A stretch of 64,000 bases of DNA, from positions 1 through 64,000 of the forward strand of contig NZ_SMMA01000051.1 of the NCBI RefSeq assembly GCF_009711345.1, read 5' to 3'. The position numbers were made by a program, and so were the translations under genes. Below the pieces are notes generated by a model. The model was given only the letters and a program-made list of their open reading frames with translations. It searched no databases and was not told the origin of the DNA. This DNA is from Pseudovibrio flavus. GTDB lineage: Bacteria; Pseudomonadota; Alphaproteobacteria; Rhizobiales; Stappiaceae. Below are positions 1-7,682 of this stretch, in pieces (within the stretch, counting starts at the first letter, position 1; each line of letters opens with the position of its first letter).

Positions 1-466
1 ACACCGCGTTATTAAACCGTTGCCGGGTTACTGTTCCCCAGTACGCATCTTCGTAGGTATCTTCTTGATAGGCGCTGTTGGTGTAGTCGCCAATGGTTGC
101 CCGCCAGAAGGCAATGGCGCGATCTGCCCCTTCAATCTGCTTCACTTCCCAATCGCCCTTGTACTGGTCAAACAGCCATGTAGCGAAGGCTCTGCCGGTT
201 CCGCCTCTCCTGAAAATCGGTAGAACGTAAAAATCACAGACTTCAAAGGTGCTAGAGGGACCGCAGCGAATGGCGGATAACCCAGCAGGAGCACCCTCCA
301 CATAAAGAAGATAGCCTTTGTAATCGCCGCCAAGCTCAACGTCTTTGGCAAAGAGGCCGTCGGCATCCGGCTTCTTTTTGGTGAGCGGCGAAAACTCCGC
401 CTCATAGGCCTGAAGAAGGTTGTCGTAGACTTGCATGTCCTTTGCGGTCACTTCGACTATTTTCAT
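1..466 (-). CDS. GNAT-family N-acetyltransferase, 3' end cut by window edge
   Basis: Reading the minus strand from the ATG at 466 gives an open frame of about 155 codons that runs off the window. It begins MKIVEVTAKDMQVYDNLLQA and contains FEVCDFYVLPIFRRGGTGRA, which matches the GNAT core: a beta-4 strand followed by the R/Q-x-x-G-x-G/A acetyl-CoA pyrophosphate loop. Then come AFATWLFDQYKG and a C-terminal AIAFWRATIG segment, usual for GNATs with a fifth strand. GNATs transfer an acetyl group from acetyl-CoA to an amine. The substrate cannot be told from sequence. The frame is monocistronic here, and the next gene upstream (SnoaL) is 165 bp away. The family call is firm; the missing C-terminus lies outside the window. 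Confidence 0.8.
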   Translation of the reverse strand, partial: MKIVEVTAKDMQVYDNLLQAYEAEFSPLTKKKPDADGLFAKDVELGGDYKGYLLYVEGAPAGLSAIRCGPSSTFEVCDFYVLPIFRRGGTGRAFATWLFDQYKGDWEVKQIEGADRAIAFWRATIGDYTNSAYQEDTYEDAYWGTVTRQRFNNAV

Positions 467-632
467 GGGGCTGCTTACCTTCTTGTTTTCTTCGCAGGAT
501 AAGTTGCTTGGCACCTAATCCTATTTGAAATGCCTATTAAGCTTAATAGCTTGGTTCTAATGGGATTTATGAGGATAGACGCGGTTAGCGAGCCGCTTAA
601 CACATTTCGCTAACCGCAGTGTGTAGGGTTTC

Positions 633-1403
633 TTAAAATTTTCCGTTGCTGTGCGCCATCTCAGTGGGGATCGGCGATACCACATCCCAGTGTTCCACGA
701 TTTTACCGTCCTCTACGCGCCAGAGGTCAAAAAACGCCCATGGGTTTCCGCCCATAATTGCGTCAGATGCAACGAAGACAAAGTTGCCTTCTGCTACCGC
801 AAGCTTAGGCTCAAACTTGGTGATGACTTGGCCTTGAGCGGCATATGCCTCAATAGCAGCCTGTAGGCCAGCTAGGCCGTCGCCAATTGATGGGTTGTGC
901 TGCATATAGATGGCTGGGTCCATGTAGTTCGTTACATTTTGCGCGGCCGCACCGCCCAAAACATCACGAACAAACCCCAAGACGAGCGCTTTGTTTTCTT
1001 CAGTGCGATCACGATCTGTTATCTCGGTTGGGCCGTCGGTCATACCTCTGCCCGACACAGTTACTTCCGGCACCGGCTGAAGGTTGTCCCAGTGCTCAAC
1101 CACCTTGCCGTCTTGCACTCTAAAAACATCGAAGGCGGCAAGGGTCGGTGCGCCAAATGCGTGGGCGTTTTCGAACGTGCTGTGCAGCACAACCATGTCG
1201 CCTTCTGCAATGACCCTGTGCGTAGTCGCTGTCATGCCGGATTGTTCCACAAGGGGTATTAGCTTGGTTAGTCCGGCAACGCCTGTTTCTATCTGCGGGT
1301 TGTGCTGAATGTAATCATCGCTCACCAGCTGGCTGGCAGCTTGTGGGTCGTGATCAGAAAATGCTGCCATAAACAAAGCCACGACGAGTTCTTTCGGTGT
1401 CAT
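633..1403 (-). CDS. Tandem-domain SnoaL/NTF2-like protein
   Basis: 256 aa made of two consecutive SnoaL-like (NTF2 fold) domains, roughly residues 1-120 and 135-250. Each half carries the same landmarks: YIQHNP / YMQHNP near its start and DGKVVEHWD / DGKIVEHWD near its end. The family is a small cone-shaped fold used by polyketide cyclases, dehydratases and many uncharacterised proteins, so function stays open. A single-domain relative with the same DDYIQHNP and GKIVEHWD motifs lies at 55431-55814. The gene is divergent from an HxlR regulator at 1582, with a motif-rich 178 bp intergenic region, so regulation by that HxlR protein is a fair inference. No signal peptide; cytosolic. Confidence 0.85.
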   Translation of the reverse strand: MTPKELVVALFMAAFSDHDPQAASQLVSDDYIQHNPQIETGVAGLTKLIPLVEQSGMTATTHRVIAEGDMVVLHSTFENAHAFGAPTLAAFDVFRVQDGKVVEHWDNLQPVPEVTVSGRGMTDGPTEITDRDRTEENKALVLGFVRDVLGGAAAQNVTNYMDPAIYMQHNPSIGDGLAGLQAAIEAYAAQGQVITKFEPKLAVAEGNFVFVASDAIMGGNPWAFFDLWRVEDGKIVEHWDVVSPIPTEMAHSNGKF

Positions 1404-1461
1404 AACGAATCCTCCTTAGTATCGCTTTGCAACATGGTATGGAAAAGCAACTACATTGCAA

Positions 1462-1559
1462 TTAGGTACCTTGAAGAGACCTAGTATGCTGGAGGATACT
1501 GGCTTGCTTTACAAAGGCTTGTTATGGCTGGAAACTGCTAGTATTATGCGACTAGGTAT
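1462..1559. promoter_or_regulatory. Cluster of CTAG/TAGGTA motifs in divergent promoter region
   Basis: The intergenic region between the SnoaL gene and the HxlR gene holds four related elements: TTAGGTAC (1462-1469), CTAGTAT (1481-1487), CTAGTAT (1538-1544) and CTAGGTAT (1552-1559). CTAG is usually scarce in proteobacterial DNA, so four related copies within 100 bp suggest binding sites, most likely for the adjacent HxlR regulator. This is inference; no operator of this exact type is known to me. Confidence 0.4.
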
Positions 1560-1581
1560 CAACTCAATACTGGTGTGAATT

Positions 1582-1959
1582 ATGCTTCCAATTGGTGTGG
1601 CGAGTAAGGCTGAAGCCTCGAACTGTTGCATTCGATCCGTGCTTTCCAACGTCACGGGAAAGTGGCGCATGATCATTATTCTGGCGCTTGAGGATGAGCC
1701 GAAGCGATTTGGCGATATCAAACGCTGCATTGGTGATGTGACACAGAGTGTGTTGACGGAGAACCTGCGTGGCCTTCAACGAGACGGATATCTTACGCGC
1801 ACAGTCGATCCGGGGCCACCGATTGCGGTTTCTTATGGGCTTACGCCCCTTGGGCAAGAGTTGTTGGAGATGCTAAAGCCGCTCGTCTACTGGTCTCATG
1901 AACAAATGGATCAAGTAAAAGCTGCCCGTTTAAGCTACGAGCGGGAGCAGGCGAAGTAA
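1582..1959 (+). CDS. HxlR-family winged-helix transcriptional regulator
   Basis: 125 aa, typical HxlR length. The signature N-terminal cysteine segment SNCCIRSVLSNVTGKW is present, followed by the winged helix-turn-helix (RFGDIKRCIGDVTQSVLTENLRGLQRDGYLTR shape, about residues 47-78), a wing, and GLTPLGQELLEMLKPL. HxlR proteins bind DNA as dimers and often sense electrophiles or redox stress; whether the cysteines here do so is unknown. It is transcribed away from the tandem SnoaL gene, which is its likely target together with itself. There is no strong ribosome site before the ATG at 1582; a GTG at 1597 is an alternative start. Confidence 0.88.
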   Translation: MLPIGVASKAEASNCCIRSVLSNVTGKWRMIIILALEDEPKRFGDIKRCIGDVTQSVLTENLRGLQRDGYLTRTVDPGPPIAVSYGLTPLGQELLEMLKPLVYWSHEQMDQVKAARLSYEREQAK

Positions 1960-1990
1960 CTTAGTTTAAAAGGTTAACGGGCTTCTCCAT

Positions 1991-2023
1991 GGTGGCTCTT
2001 CTGAGCCACCAAAGGCATTTTTT
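1991..2023 (+). terminator. Terminator after HxlR gene
   Basis: Perfect 8-bp inverted repeat GGTGGCTC (1991-1998) / GAGCCACC (2003-2010) with a TTCT loop. The T-run begins about 8 nt after the stem (2018-2023), so efficiency is uncertain. Confidence 0.6.
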
Positions 2024-2120
2024 GCTTTAGCCTGCTGACGTCACTTTCTGCTGCAACTGGATGGAAATGTAGAACCTTTTGAGCGACGATGGCTTCTCCA
2101 CCCTTTCAAGAGGCGTTTGG

Positions 2121-3053
2121 TTAGCTGGCAAGTTTAACGGGCTGCTGGCGGTTATGCTTGAAGGTGATGTACTCGCGCGTTTCTACGCTGTCTTCAATGC
2201 ACGCCAACAAAAAGTCTACAAAGCGCTGCGCATAGGGGTGCGTGCTGTCGGCCCGCTGGTAGCTCACCACCGATGTGTTTGGCAGCTTTGGCAAGTCAGC
2301 ATCCGGCACTGGCATGTCCTTATGAATTGCGGATATTGGAAGGATGCTGATGCCAAGACCGGCCCGAATGGCAGACTGCACCGCCTGTACAGAGTTGGCG
2401 TCAATGGAGACCTTCCATGGTCTTGCAGCTTTTGTTAGTGCCTCAAAAGCAACCTGACGATAACTGCAAGGCGGATGCATCAGCACAAGATCTACCGATG
2501 CGTTCTCCTTTTGAAGCGCTTCACCATTACCGGTCCAAACCAGCGGCTCTTCCCAGAGTACTTGTCCGTTTTCTCCATCTGGCCCGCAAAATACTATGTC
2601 CAGCTCGCCGCGCTCTAGCGCTTCCAGCATTGGGGTTCCGGTGCCCAATATAAGGCTTAGGTCGCAATTTGGGTGGGCTCTTCGAAAGCGGGCGAGCAGT
2701 GTGTGAAGATGCTCCGGCACGAGATACTCGGCAAAGCCAACCCGCAGCAGCGTTGCTTCTTCCGGCGCTGTTACTGCCAATACAGCTTCATCAGCCAGTT
2801 CCAGAATGCGCCTCGCGTAGCTTACAAATGTCTCACCTGCAGGAGTAAGTACGATAGTCCTGCTGGTACGCTCTAACAGCTTGGCATTTAAGCGTTCTTC
2901 CAGCTTGGCAATCTGCAGGCTGATAGCCGACTGTGTGCGGTTGATGCGCTTGGCAGCAGCAGAAAAGCTCCCCTCCTCCACAATAGCAACGAGGGAGCGC
3001 AGACTGATGAGATCGGTCTCCAACTTGAACTGAGAACTATTTGCTTTGCTCAT
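2121..3053 (-). CDS. LysR-family transcriptional regulator
   Basis: LysR-type regulator with an N-terminal winged HTH (LISLRSLVAIVEEGSFSAAA, then RTQSAISLQIAKLEERL) and a LysR substrate-binding domain (LRVGFAEYLVPEHLHTLLAR, GLGISILP). The frame is open from an ATG at 3101, but the ATG at 3053 (MSKANSSQ) gives a more usual distance to the HTH and has GGAA 5 nt upstream, so it is preferred (310 aa). It is divergent from the alcohol-dehydrogenase-like gene at 3258, the classical LysR arrangement. The intervening DNA has a GATC-N6-GATC inverted element (3113-3126) that may be part of its site. The effector is unknown. Confidence 0.88.
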   Translation of the reverse strand: MSKANSSQFKLETDLISLRSLVAIVEEGSFSAAAKRINRTQSAISLQIAKLEERLNAKLLERTSRTIVLTPAGETFVSYARRILELADEAVLAVTAPEEATLLRVGFAEYLVPEHLHTLLARFRRAHPNCDLSLILGTGTPMLEALERGELDIVFCGPDGENGQVLWEEPLVWTGNGEALQKENASVDLVLMHPPCSYRQVAFEALTKAARPWKVSIDANSVQAVQSAIRAGLGISILPISAIHKDMPVPDADLPKLPNTSVVSYQRADSTHPYAQRFVDFLLACIEDSVETREYITFKHNRQQPVKLAS

Positions 3054-3257
3054 AGTTTCCATTTCAATTACTCGTTTTACTAATTGATCGGCTTTCCTCA
3101 TAAATACTCATAGATCACGAAAGATCAATAAGAGATTGAAATAGACAGTTTGGTCTGACCCGCCCTTTACCCTAGCCAGCAATGTGACGCCCGCGTCCAC
3201 ATTCGGCTGCTAAGGTGGCGACGTAAAGTTCAGAACCGATTGGATCGAGGAAAGATC

Positions 3258-4262
3258 ATGAGAGCAATTGGCTACGATAAGAACGGCCCTATCACTGCCC
3301 CTAATTCCCTTTTTGAGTTTGAGGCTCCAACGCCGGAGCTTGGCCCCCATGACCTGTTGGTAGAGGTTCGCGGTGTGTCGCTTAATCCGGTTGATGTGAA
3401 GGTGCGTGAGCTTTTTCCGGTTGAATCGGGTGCCCGCATTCTTGGTTATGATGCTGCCGGTGTGGTGCGCCGGACCGGCAGTGCTGTCACCAAGTTCAAG
3501 GTGGGTGATGAAGTCTTTTACGCTGGCGATATTGGCCGTCAGGGTAGCAATGCAGAGTTTCAGGCCGTTGATGAGCGTATCACTGGAAAGAAGCCTAAGT
3601 CTCTCGATTTTGTTGAGGCTGCAGGTATCCCGCTCACCTCAATTACCGCCTGGGAAATTCTCTTTGACTCTTTCGCTTTCAAAGAAGGTGATGGCGAAGG
3701 TGAGGCATTGCTTATTATTGGCGGTGCTGGTGGTGTTGGCTCCATGCTCACCCAGCTTGCCAAGAAGCTGACCAATCTCACTGTAATTGCTACAGCTTCT
3801 CGCGACGAAACCGTAGACTGGGTTAAGAAGATGGGCGCCGATCACGTGATCAACCATCGCCAGCCACTGGGTGAGCAGCTTGAAAAACTGGGCATTCAGC
3901 CAAGCTATGTTGCAGCGCTCACCGGTACGGAGCAGCATCTGCCTGCAATCATCGACCTCATCAAGCCGCGCGGCCATATCGCGGTGATCGATGACCCAAA
4001 GGTGTTTGACATCAACCCGGCAAAATCAAAAGCGCTCACTATCAGCTGGGAGTTCATGTTCACCCGCTCCATGTACCAGACCGATGATATTGAAAAGCAG
4101 CATGACCTACTGAACCGTGTTTCTGAGATGTTGGATAACGGCACGCTCGTCTCCACGGTTACCGGCAATCTGGGCAAGCTCTCCGTTGAAACGCTCAAGC
4201 ATGCTCATGAGTTGCAGGAAAGCGGCGGCGTAATCGGTAAAAACGTGCTCGCCGGTTTCTAG
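3258..4262 (+). CDS. Zinc-free MDR-type quinone oxidoreductase / alcohol dehydrogenase-like protein
   Basis: 334 aa from the ATG at 3258, which has GAGGAAAG just upstream; an in-frame TTG at 3240 lacks one. The GroES-like N-terminal half ([24 protein letters not shown]) is followed by a Rossmann NADPH domain with [20 protein letters not shown]. The catalytic zinc ligands of true alcohol dehydrogenases are absent, as in the QOR/YogA subfamily, which reduces quinones or enones with NADPH. A quinol-monooxygenase-like gene follows 67 bp downstream and a LysR gene is divergent, so a LysR-controlled quinone or aldehyde detoxification unit is plausible. Confidence 0.88.
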   Translation: MRAIGYDKNGPITAPNSLFEFEAPTPELGPHDLLVEVRGVSLNPVDVKVRELFPVESGARILGYDAAGVVRRTGSAVTKFKVGDEVFYAGDIGRQGSNAEFQAVDERITGKKPKSLDFVEAAGIPLTSITAWEILFDSFAFKEGDGEGEALLIIGGAGGVGSMLTQLAKKLTNLTVIATASRDETVDWVKKMGADHVINHRQPLGEQLEKLGIQPSYVAALTGTEQHLPAIIDLIKPRGHIAVIDDPKVFDINPAKSKALTISWEFMFTRSMYQTDDIEKQHDLLNRVSEMLDNGTLVSTVTGNLGKLSVETLKHAHELQESGGVIGKNVLAGF

Positions 4263-4329
4263 ACCTCAGCCACCTGCCAACAAGCATAGTAGCGCCTGTC
4301 TATAACGGCGCTCATAAAGGGAGAGGCCC

Positions 4330-4620
4330 ATGGCCAAGCTAACCATCGTCGCCAATATTGTAGCCAAAGCGGACAAGATCGACCTCGTCAGATCTGAACT
4401 CATGAAGTTGATTGATGTGACCCGCACCGAAGAAGGTTGCCTGCAATATGATCTGCATCAGGATAACGAAAACCCTGCCCACTTCATGTTCTATGAAAAC
4501 TGGGCCAGTCGTGAACTGTGGCAGGTGCACATGGGCAACCAGCACTTGAAGGATTATCTGGCCGCTACAGATGGAGCCGTTGATAGTTTTATCGTCAATG
4601 AAATGTCCATTATCGGTTGA
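4330..4620 (+). CDS. Antibiotic biosynthesis monooxygenase (ABM/YgiN-like) domain protein
   Basis: 96 aa single-domain protein of the dimeric alpha+beta barrel ABM fold: LTIVANIVAKADKIDLVRSE, TRTEEGCLQYDLHQD, HFMFYENWASRELWQVHMGN, HLKDYL. The HM/H positions and the E-x-W motif are those of YgiN-type putative quinol monooxygenases. It follows the MDR oxidoreductase in the same direction, behind a GGGAGAGG ribosome site, and is probably cotranscribed. Together with the oxidoreductase it suggests a quinone redox cycle; that is inference from YgiN-type pairs in other bacteria. Confidence 0.87.
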   Translation: MAKLTIVANIVAKADKIDLVRSELMKLIDVTRTEEGCLQYDLHQDNENPAHFMFYENWASRELWQVHMGNQHLKDYLAATDGAVDSFIVNEMSIIG

Positions 4621-4656
4621 TCTTTCGGTTGTAATCCACTTTGATTTAACCCTCTA

Positions 4657-4699
4657 AGCAGGGCGCAGTTCCATAAAGGGGCCGCGCCCTGCTAGTTTT
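4657..4699 (+). terminator. Terminator after ABM gene
   Basis: Perfect 10-bp inverted repeat AGCAGGGCGC (4657-4666) / GCGCCCTGCT (4684-4693), followed by AGTTTTA. It closes the MDR-ABM unit. Confidence 0.75.
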
Positions 4700-4756
4700 A
4701 TGGCCTAGCAAAAACTGCCAGTCGGCCGTGGTGCGGGGACGAGAGGAAAGTGGAGT

Positions 4757-5326
4757 ATGCCAAGAATAGCCGAGCGTAAAACCGTCTATGAGGGAAAAGG
4801 CCTGCTTGAGCAGTTGACGGTAGAGCGCGTGCATGAGGATGGGCGCAAGCATACCAGCACCGAGATGCTCTGGACATATGGCGACTCCATTGCCGTACTG
4901 CCCTATGACCCGCTGGCAAAAACGGTTCTGCTGGTTCGGCAGGTGCGCAGTGCGCCGCTAGTGCGCGAGAACACGCTTATTCTGGAAGCCTGTGCGGGCA
5001 AGATCGAGGTAGAGGATAAGGATATCTTCACCGCTGCCAAGCGCGAGGCAGAAGAGGAACTGGGCATTACCCCCACGGAGTTGCAACACGTCGGCACCGT
5101 TTACATGAACCCTGTGCGCCTTGCCGAGCACGCCAACCTGTTTCTGGCCCAGTACACCGCCGGAGAGCAGCAGCTTGATAGCCGCGATCAGGATGAAGAC
5201 GAGGATATCGAGGTGGTTGAGATGCCCGTCTCCGAGTTGATCAACCAGTACCGCTCAATGAAAATCCGCTGCCCACGCCTGATGATGCTCACCCAAGCCC
5301 TGCTCATCAAACTCTCCGCTGTTTGA
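4757..5326 (+). CDS. Nudix hydrolase, NudK/ADP-sugar pyrophosphatase-like
   Basis: 189 aa. The Nudix box is visible as G-K-I-E-V-E-D-K then REAEEELGI (about residues 79-103), which binds the divalent metals that hydrolyse nucleoside diphosphate-X. The flanks match the GDP-mannose/ADP-ribose group: TVLLVRQVRS, LILEACAGKI, YMNPVRLAEHANLFLAQY and DEDIEVVEMPVSE. Cytosolic housecleaning of ADP-ribose or nucleotide sugars is the family role. The substrate is not fixed by the sequence. It is monocistronic, with AGAGGAAAG ending about 6 nt before the ATG. Confidence 0.87.
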   Translation: MPRIAERKTVYEGKGLLEQLTVERVHEDGRKHTSTEMLWTYGDSIAVLPYDPLAKTVLLVRQVRSAPLVRENTLILEACAGKIEVEDKDIFTAAKREAEEELGITPTELQHVGTVYMNPVRLAEHANLFLAQYTAGEQQLDSRDQDEDEDIEVVEMPVSELINQYRSMKIRCPRLMMLTQALLIKLSAV

Positions 5327-5471
5327 TAGAGGCGCGCCTCCCCGCGCCTTGCCTGAAGTACCAATCTTGGCAGTTGCCAAAGTGTTATAGGGGAGCTGGA
5401 GCGATTGGTGGCTCAAGTAACCAAACCAGATTTGCCATCGGTAGGCGGGCTAGTCTGTTCTTGACCCTCAA

Positions 5472-6671
5472 CTAAAACCCACTCTCCACTTTGCAGCTAA
5501 TTTCCGCCTTTTGCGGGAATGGAGGTTTGGGCTCACCTTTAAAACTGGGAAGAACTGAAGCATCAATTGAATTGGGCATGCCCAGTGCGCGTAGCCGTAT
5601 CAGTACATCTTTGTCCGCATGCACAAGCCCTTCAGCCGCTATTTCTTTCCAAAATAGATCAGGCAAAGCGTGCGCCTTAGCGATCCTGCAAATGTTCTCC
5701 AATGCCGTCAGGTAGGCATAGCTACGACGGCTTGGTGCACGGCGGCCAATGTCGAGGGAAAACTGTTTGTTTGAAACGAGGATTGAGTAAATCGTCGGTA
5801 GGCTCTTCGGTCCGATCTTGTGAAGGCCTGAAAAGATGTAGGAGCCAGCCCGTACAAATTTAACATCCAAGGCGAGTTCGCTAAGATATGGTTCTAGCCT
5901 CAGCTGATACTCTCTTGGGAAGCTTGATAGCGCTAGACCAAAGCCTTTCAACTCTTTGCGCGGATAACCCTTGCCATCTGCGACCGCGTTTTTATGTCCA
6001 ATTATCAAGTGCTTGAAAGCTACATCGCGCTGTTGTGTCGAAAGTGGTCCAAAGACATTCAGAAGTTGATCGGGTCTATAATCTACAAGAATACCCGGCG
6101 TGCTAAAGGCGGTAAGCAACAGCATCAGTGCTTCGGGTGATTTGTCCTGCCCATTCTCGATCACATGATGGATATAAAGCCGCACCTCATCGCGTAGTGG
6201 TCCAGCTACCGGACCGTTCTGGATTTTATTGATGAGAATTTTGATGTCACTCGGCGGTAACTTTAGTCGCTCAAAGATATCTCCCTCATGAATATCAAAT
6301 AGCTCGGAGAGCTTTCGTTCTTCGTTGATGGTGGTTTGCCATCTGAGTAGCTCTATGTTGTTGGTACGGGGTTCTTTGATGTTCAACACTTCGGTTCTAA
6401 CTGGCAAAAGAGGTGCAAATGGAGGAAAGGCAGTCACTTGTGTGTGCCGCAGTAATTCCCGCCCCTTGCGATCCTGCACCTCGAAAACCTGAAGCTGTGA
6501 TCCAGTTAGGGAACTGTCGAAGGGATTAAGATTGTGGTGCGTTTTTTGTGTGCCCATGCGACGAGTATAGATGAGCAGATCAGGCTCCAAAGGCCCTTCA
6601 TCGACAAAAAGGCATTGGGATGTCTTGAAAATTTCCCGCGTAAGGGTCTGAAACAGCGCCCAAGCGCACAA
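5472..6671 (-). pseudogene. Unrecognised soluble protein, probably the 3' part of a frameshifted gene
   Basis: An open frame of 399 codons with no family that I recognise. It is mostly helical, with possible HEAT-like helical pairs (for example PSDIKILINKIQNGP and HVIENGQDKSPEALMLLLTA), and no membrane segment or signal peptide. Its only 5' starts are a TTG at 6671 and an ATG at 6557, neither behind a clear ribosome site. Its first residues (ALFQTLTREIFKTSQCLFV) read like mid-protein sequence. It overlaps the 3' end of the membrane frame 6598-7203 by 74 bp in another reading frame. I therefore infer one gene of about 570 codons interrupted by a frameshift near 6660. A genuine overlapping two-gene operon remains possible. 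Confidence 0.55.
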
Positions 6672-7203
6672 TGTTTGAAGGGCAGTCGCTCTTGGCTTTG
6701 CTAGTGAGGCTAAAGCTTCTCCCTATCAAGCCCCTTTTCAAATCGTCGTAGCTGTCTATTCGGCTATAGGAAACGCGCTCCGCCTTACCTGAAAGCAGCA
6801 AGCGTACACAAAGTTGATCGCAGTTTTCTGGGGTATCGCCTGCTTCTAGAAAGGCAATCTGCCCATACTTTTGTGTTCCGTCGAAACGATAAAAATCACC
6901 TCTTGTTAGTTCCTTGCCAGAAGCCAGCGCATAAACATATCCCGAAAGGCCAAAGCCAACAGACACACCGGTGGCTAGCGCCAAACGGACAAGCAACTGA
7001 TGCTGTTGTTTGAAGCGTGAAAGGTTCAAGGGCAGAAGCCCAATGAGCAGCGCTATAAGCCAGATCAGACCAAACGCGGGAAAGTAAAGCAATACGATGC
7101 CAACCGGCGTAAGAACGAGGAATATCGCAAGCCAGGGGGAAAGATAGGGCCCTAAAAGCGGCAGGAGGGACCAAAAGAAAATATGGGCATTCGTTTTATT
7201 CAT
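6598..7203 (-). pseudogene. Membrane-anchored N-terminal part of the same apparently frameshifted gene
   Basis: 201 codons. Residues about 8-110 are very hydrophobic and give four likely membrane helices (WSLLPLLGPYLSPWLAIFL, VLTPVGIVLLYFPAFGLIWL, IALLIGLLPL and a helix around ALATGVSVGFGLSGYVYALA). A polar segment follows, with cysteines in DTPENCDQLCVRLLLSGKAE. The last about 25 residues differ in character, as expected after a frameshift, while the neighbouring frame takes over in the same strand. No family is recognised. The ATG at 7203 has no strong ribosome site. If the shift is a sequencing error, the two pieces form one membrane protein with a large helical C-terminal domain. Confidence 0.5.
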
Positions 7204-7682
7204 TCAAATAATTGGCGATCTAATCAAGAAATGTTCGAAATTGGTGTTAGCCGATAAATGGAGGATTTGAGAAAACTATGTTACCGAGTGCTTTCTGTTT
7301 TAGCGGATGTTAGAACTCTCCCCTTTAAGTCTCCCAGAATCATCATTACCCGCCAATAGCTTAACCTACGCTACGTAAGCTTCAAAGTGCACTCGTTCTC
7401 CCTCATCCTTTGGGGGGATGCCGTGGCGCGTGGCCTCAAGTTTTCATGCATAATTATAAATACGCACTTGCATTGATTAGGGTTAAGCTCTAGAGCACAG
7501 GCTTTAGCAGAACAATTTAACGGGACCTGAAAAATGGCCCATGCATACAGGTAGTGGAGTTACTGGCAAGGGTCAGTGCTGCGCTTTTTGCTGCAACAAT
7601 GCGCGCGATTTACTTGCGCGTTGCTAGGCCCGTTATTTCCAAAATCTGCCCAAGACATTGCGAATACTATTAGGATCTGAAA
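7204..7682 (+). promoter_or_regulatory. Long leader of NCS1 permease with a short upstream ORF
   Basis: 480 bp without a full gene. A six-codon ORF (ATG 7534, stop 7552-7554; peptide MAHAYR) is preceded by GGGACCTGAAAA. The real permease start at 7683 is preceded by AGGATCTGAAA, a near copy, so the initiation region seems duplicated. The purine-rich stretch at 7261-7271 and the AT-rich block near 7450-7475 could hold a promoter, but I cannot fix one. A GCGCG pair (7601-7605 and 7616-7620) could form a small hairpin. Confidence 0.35.
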
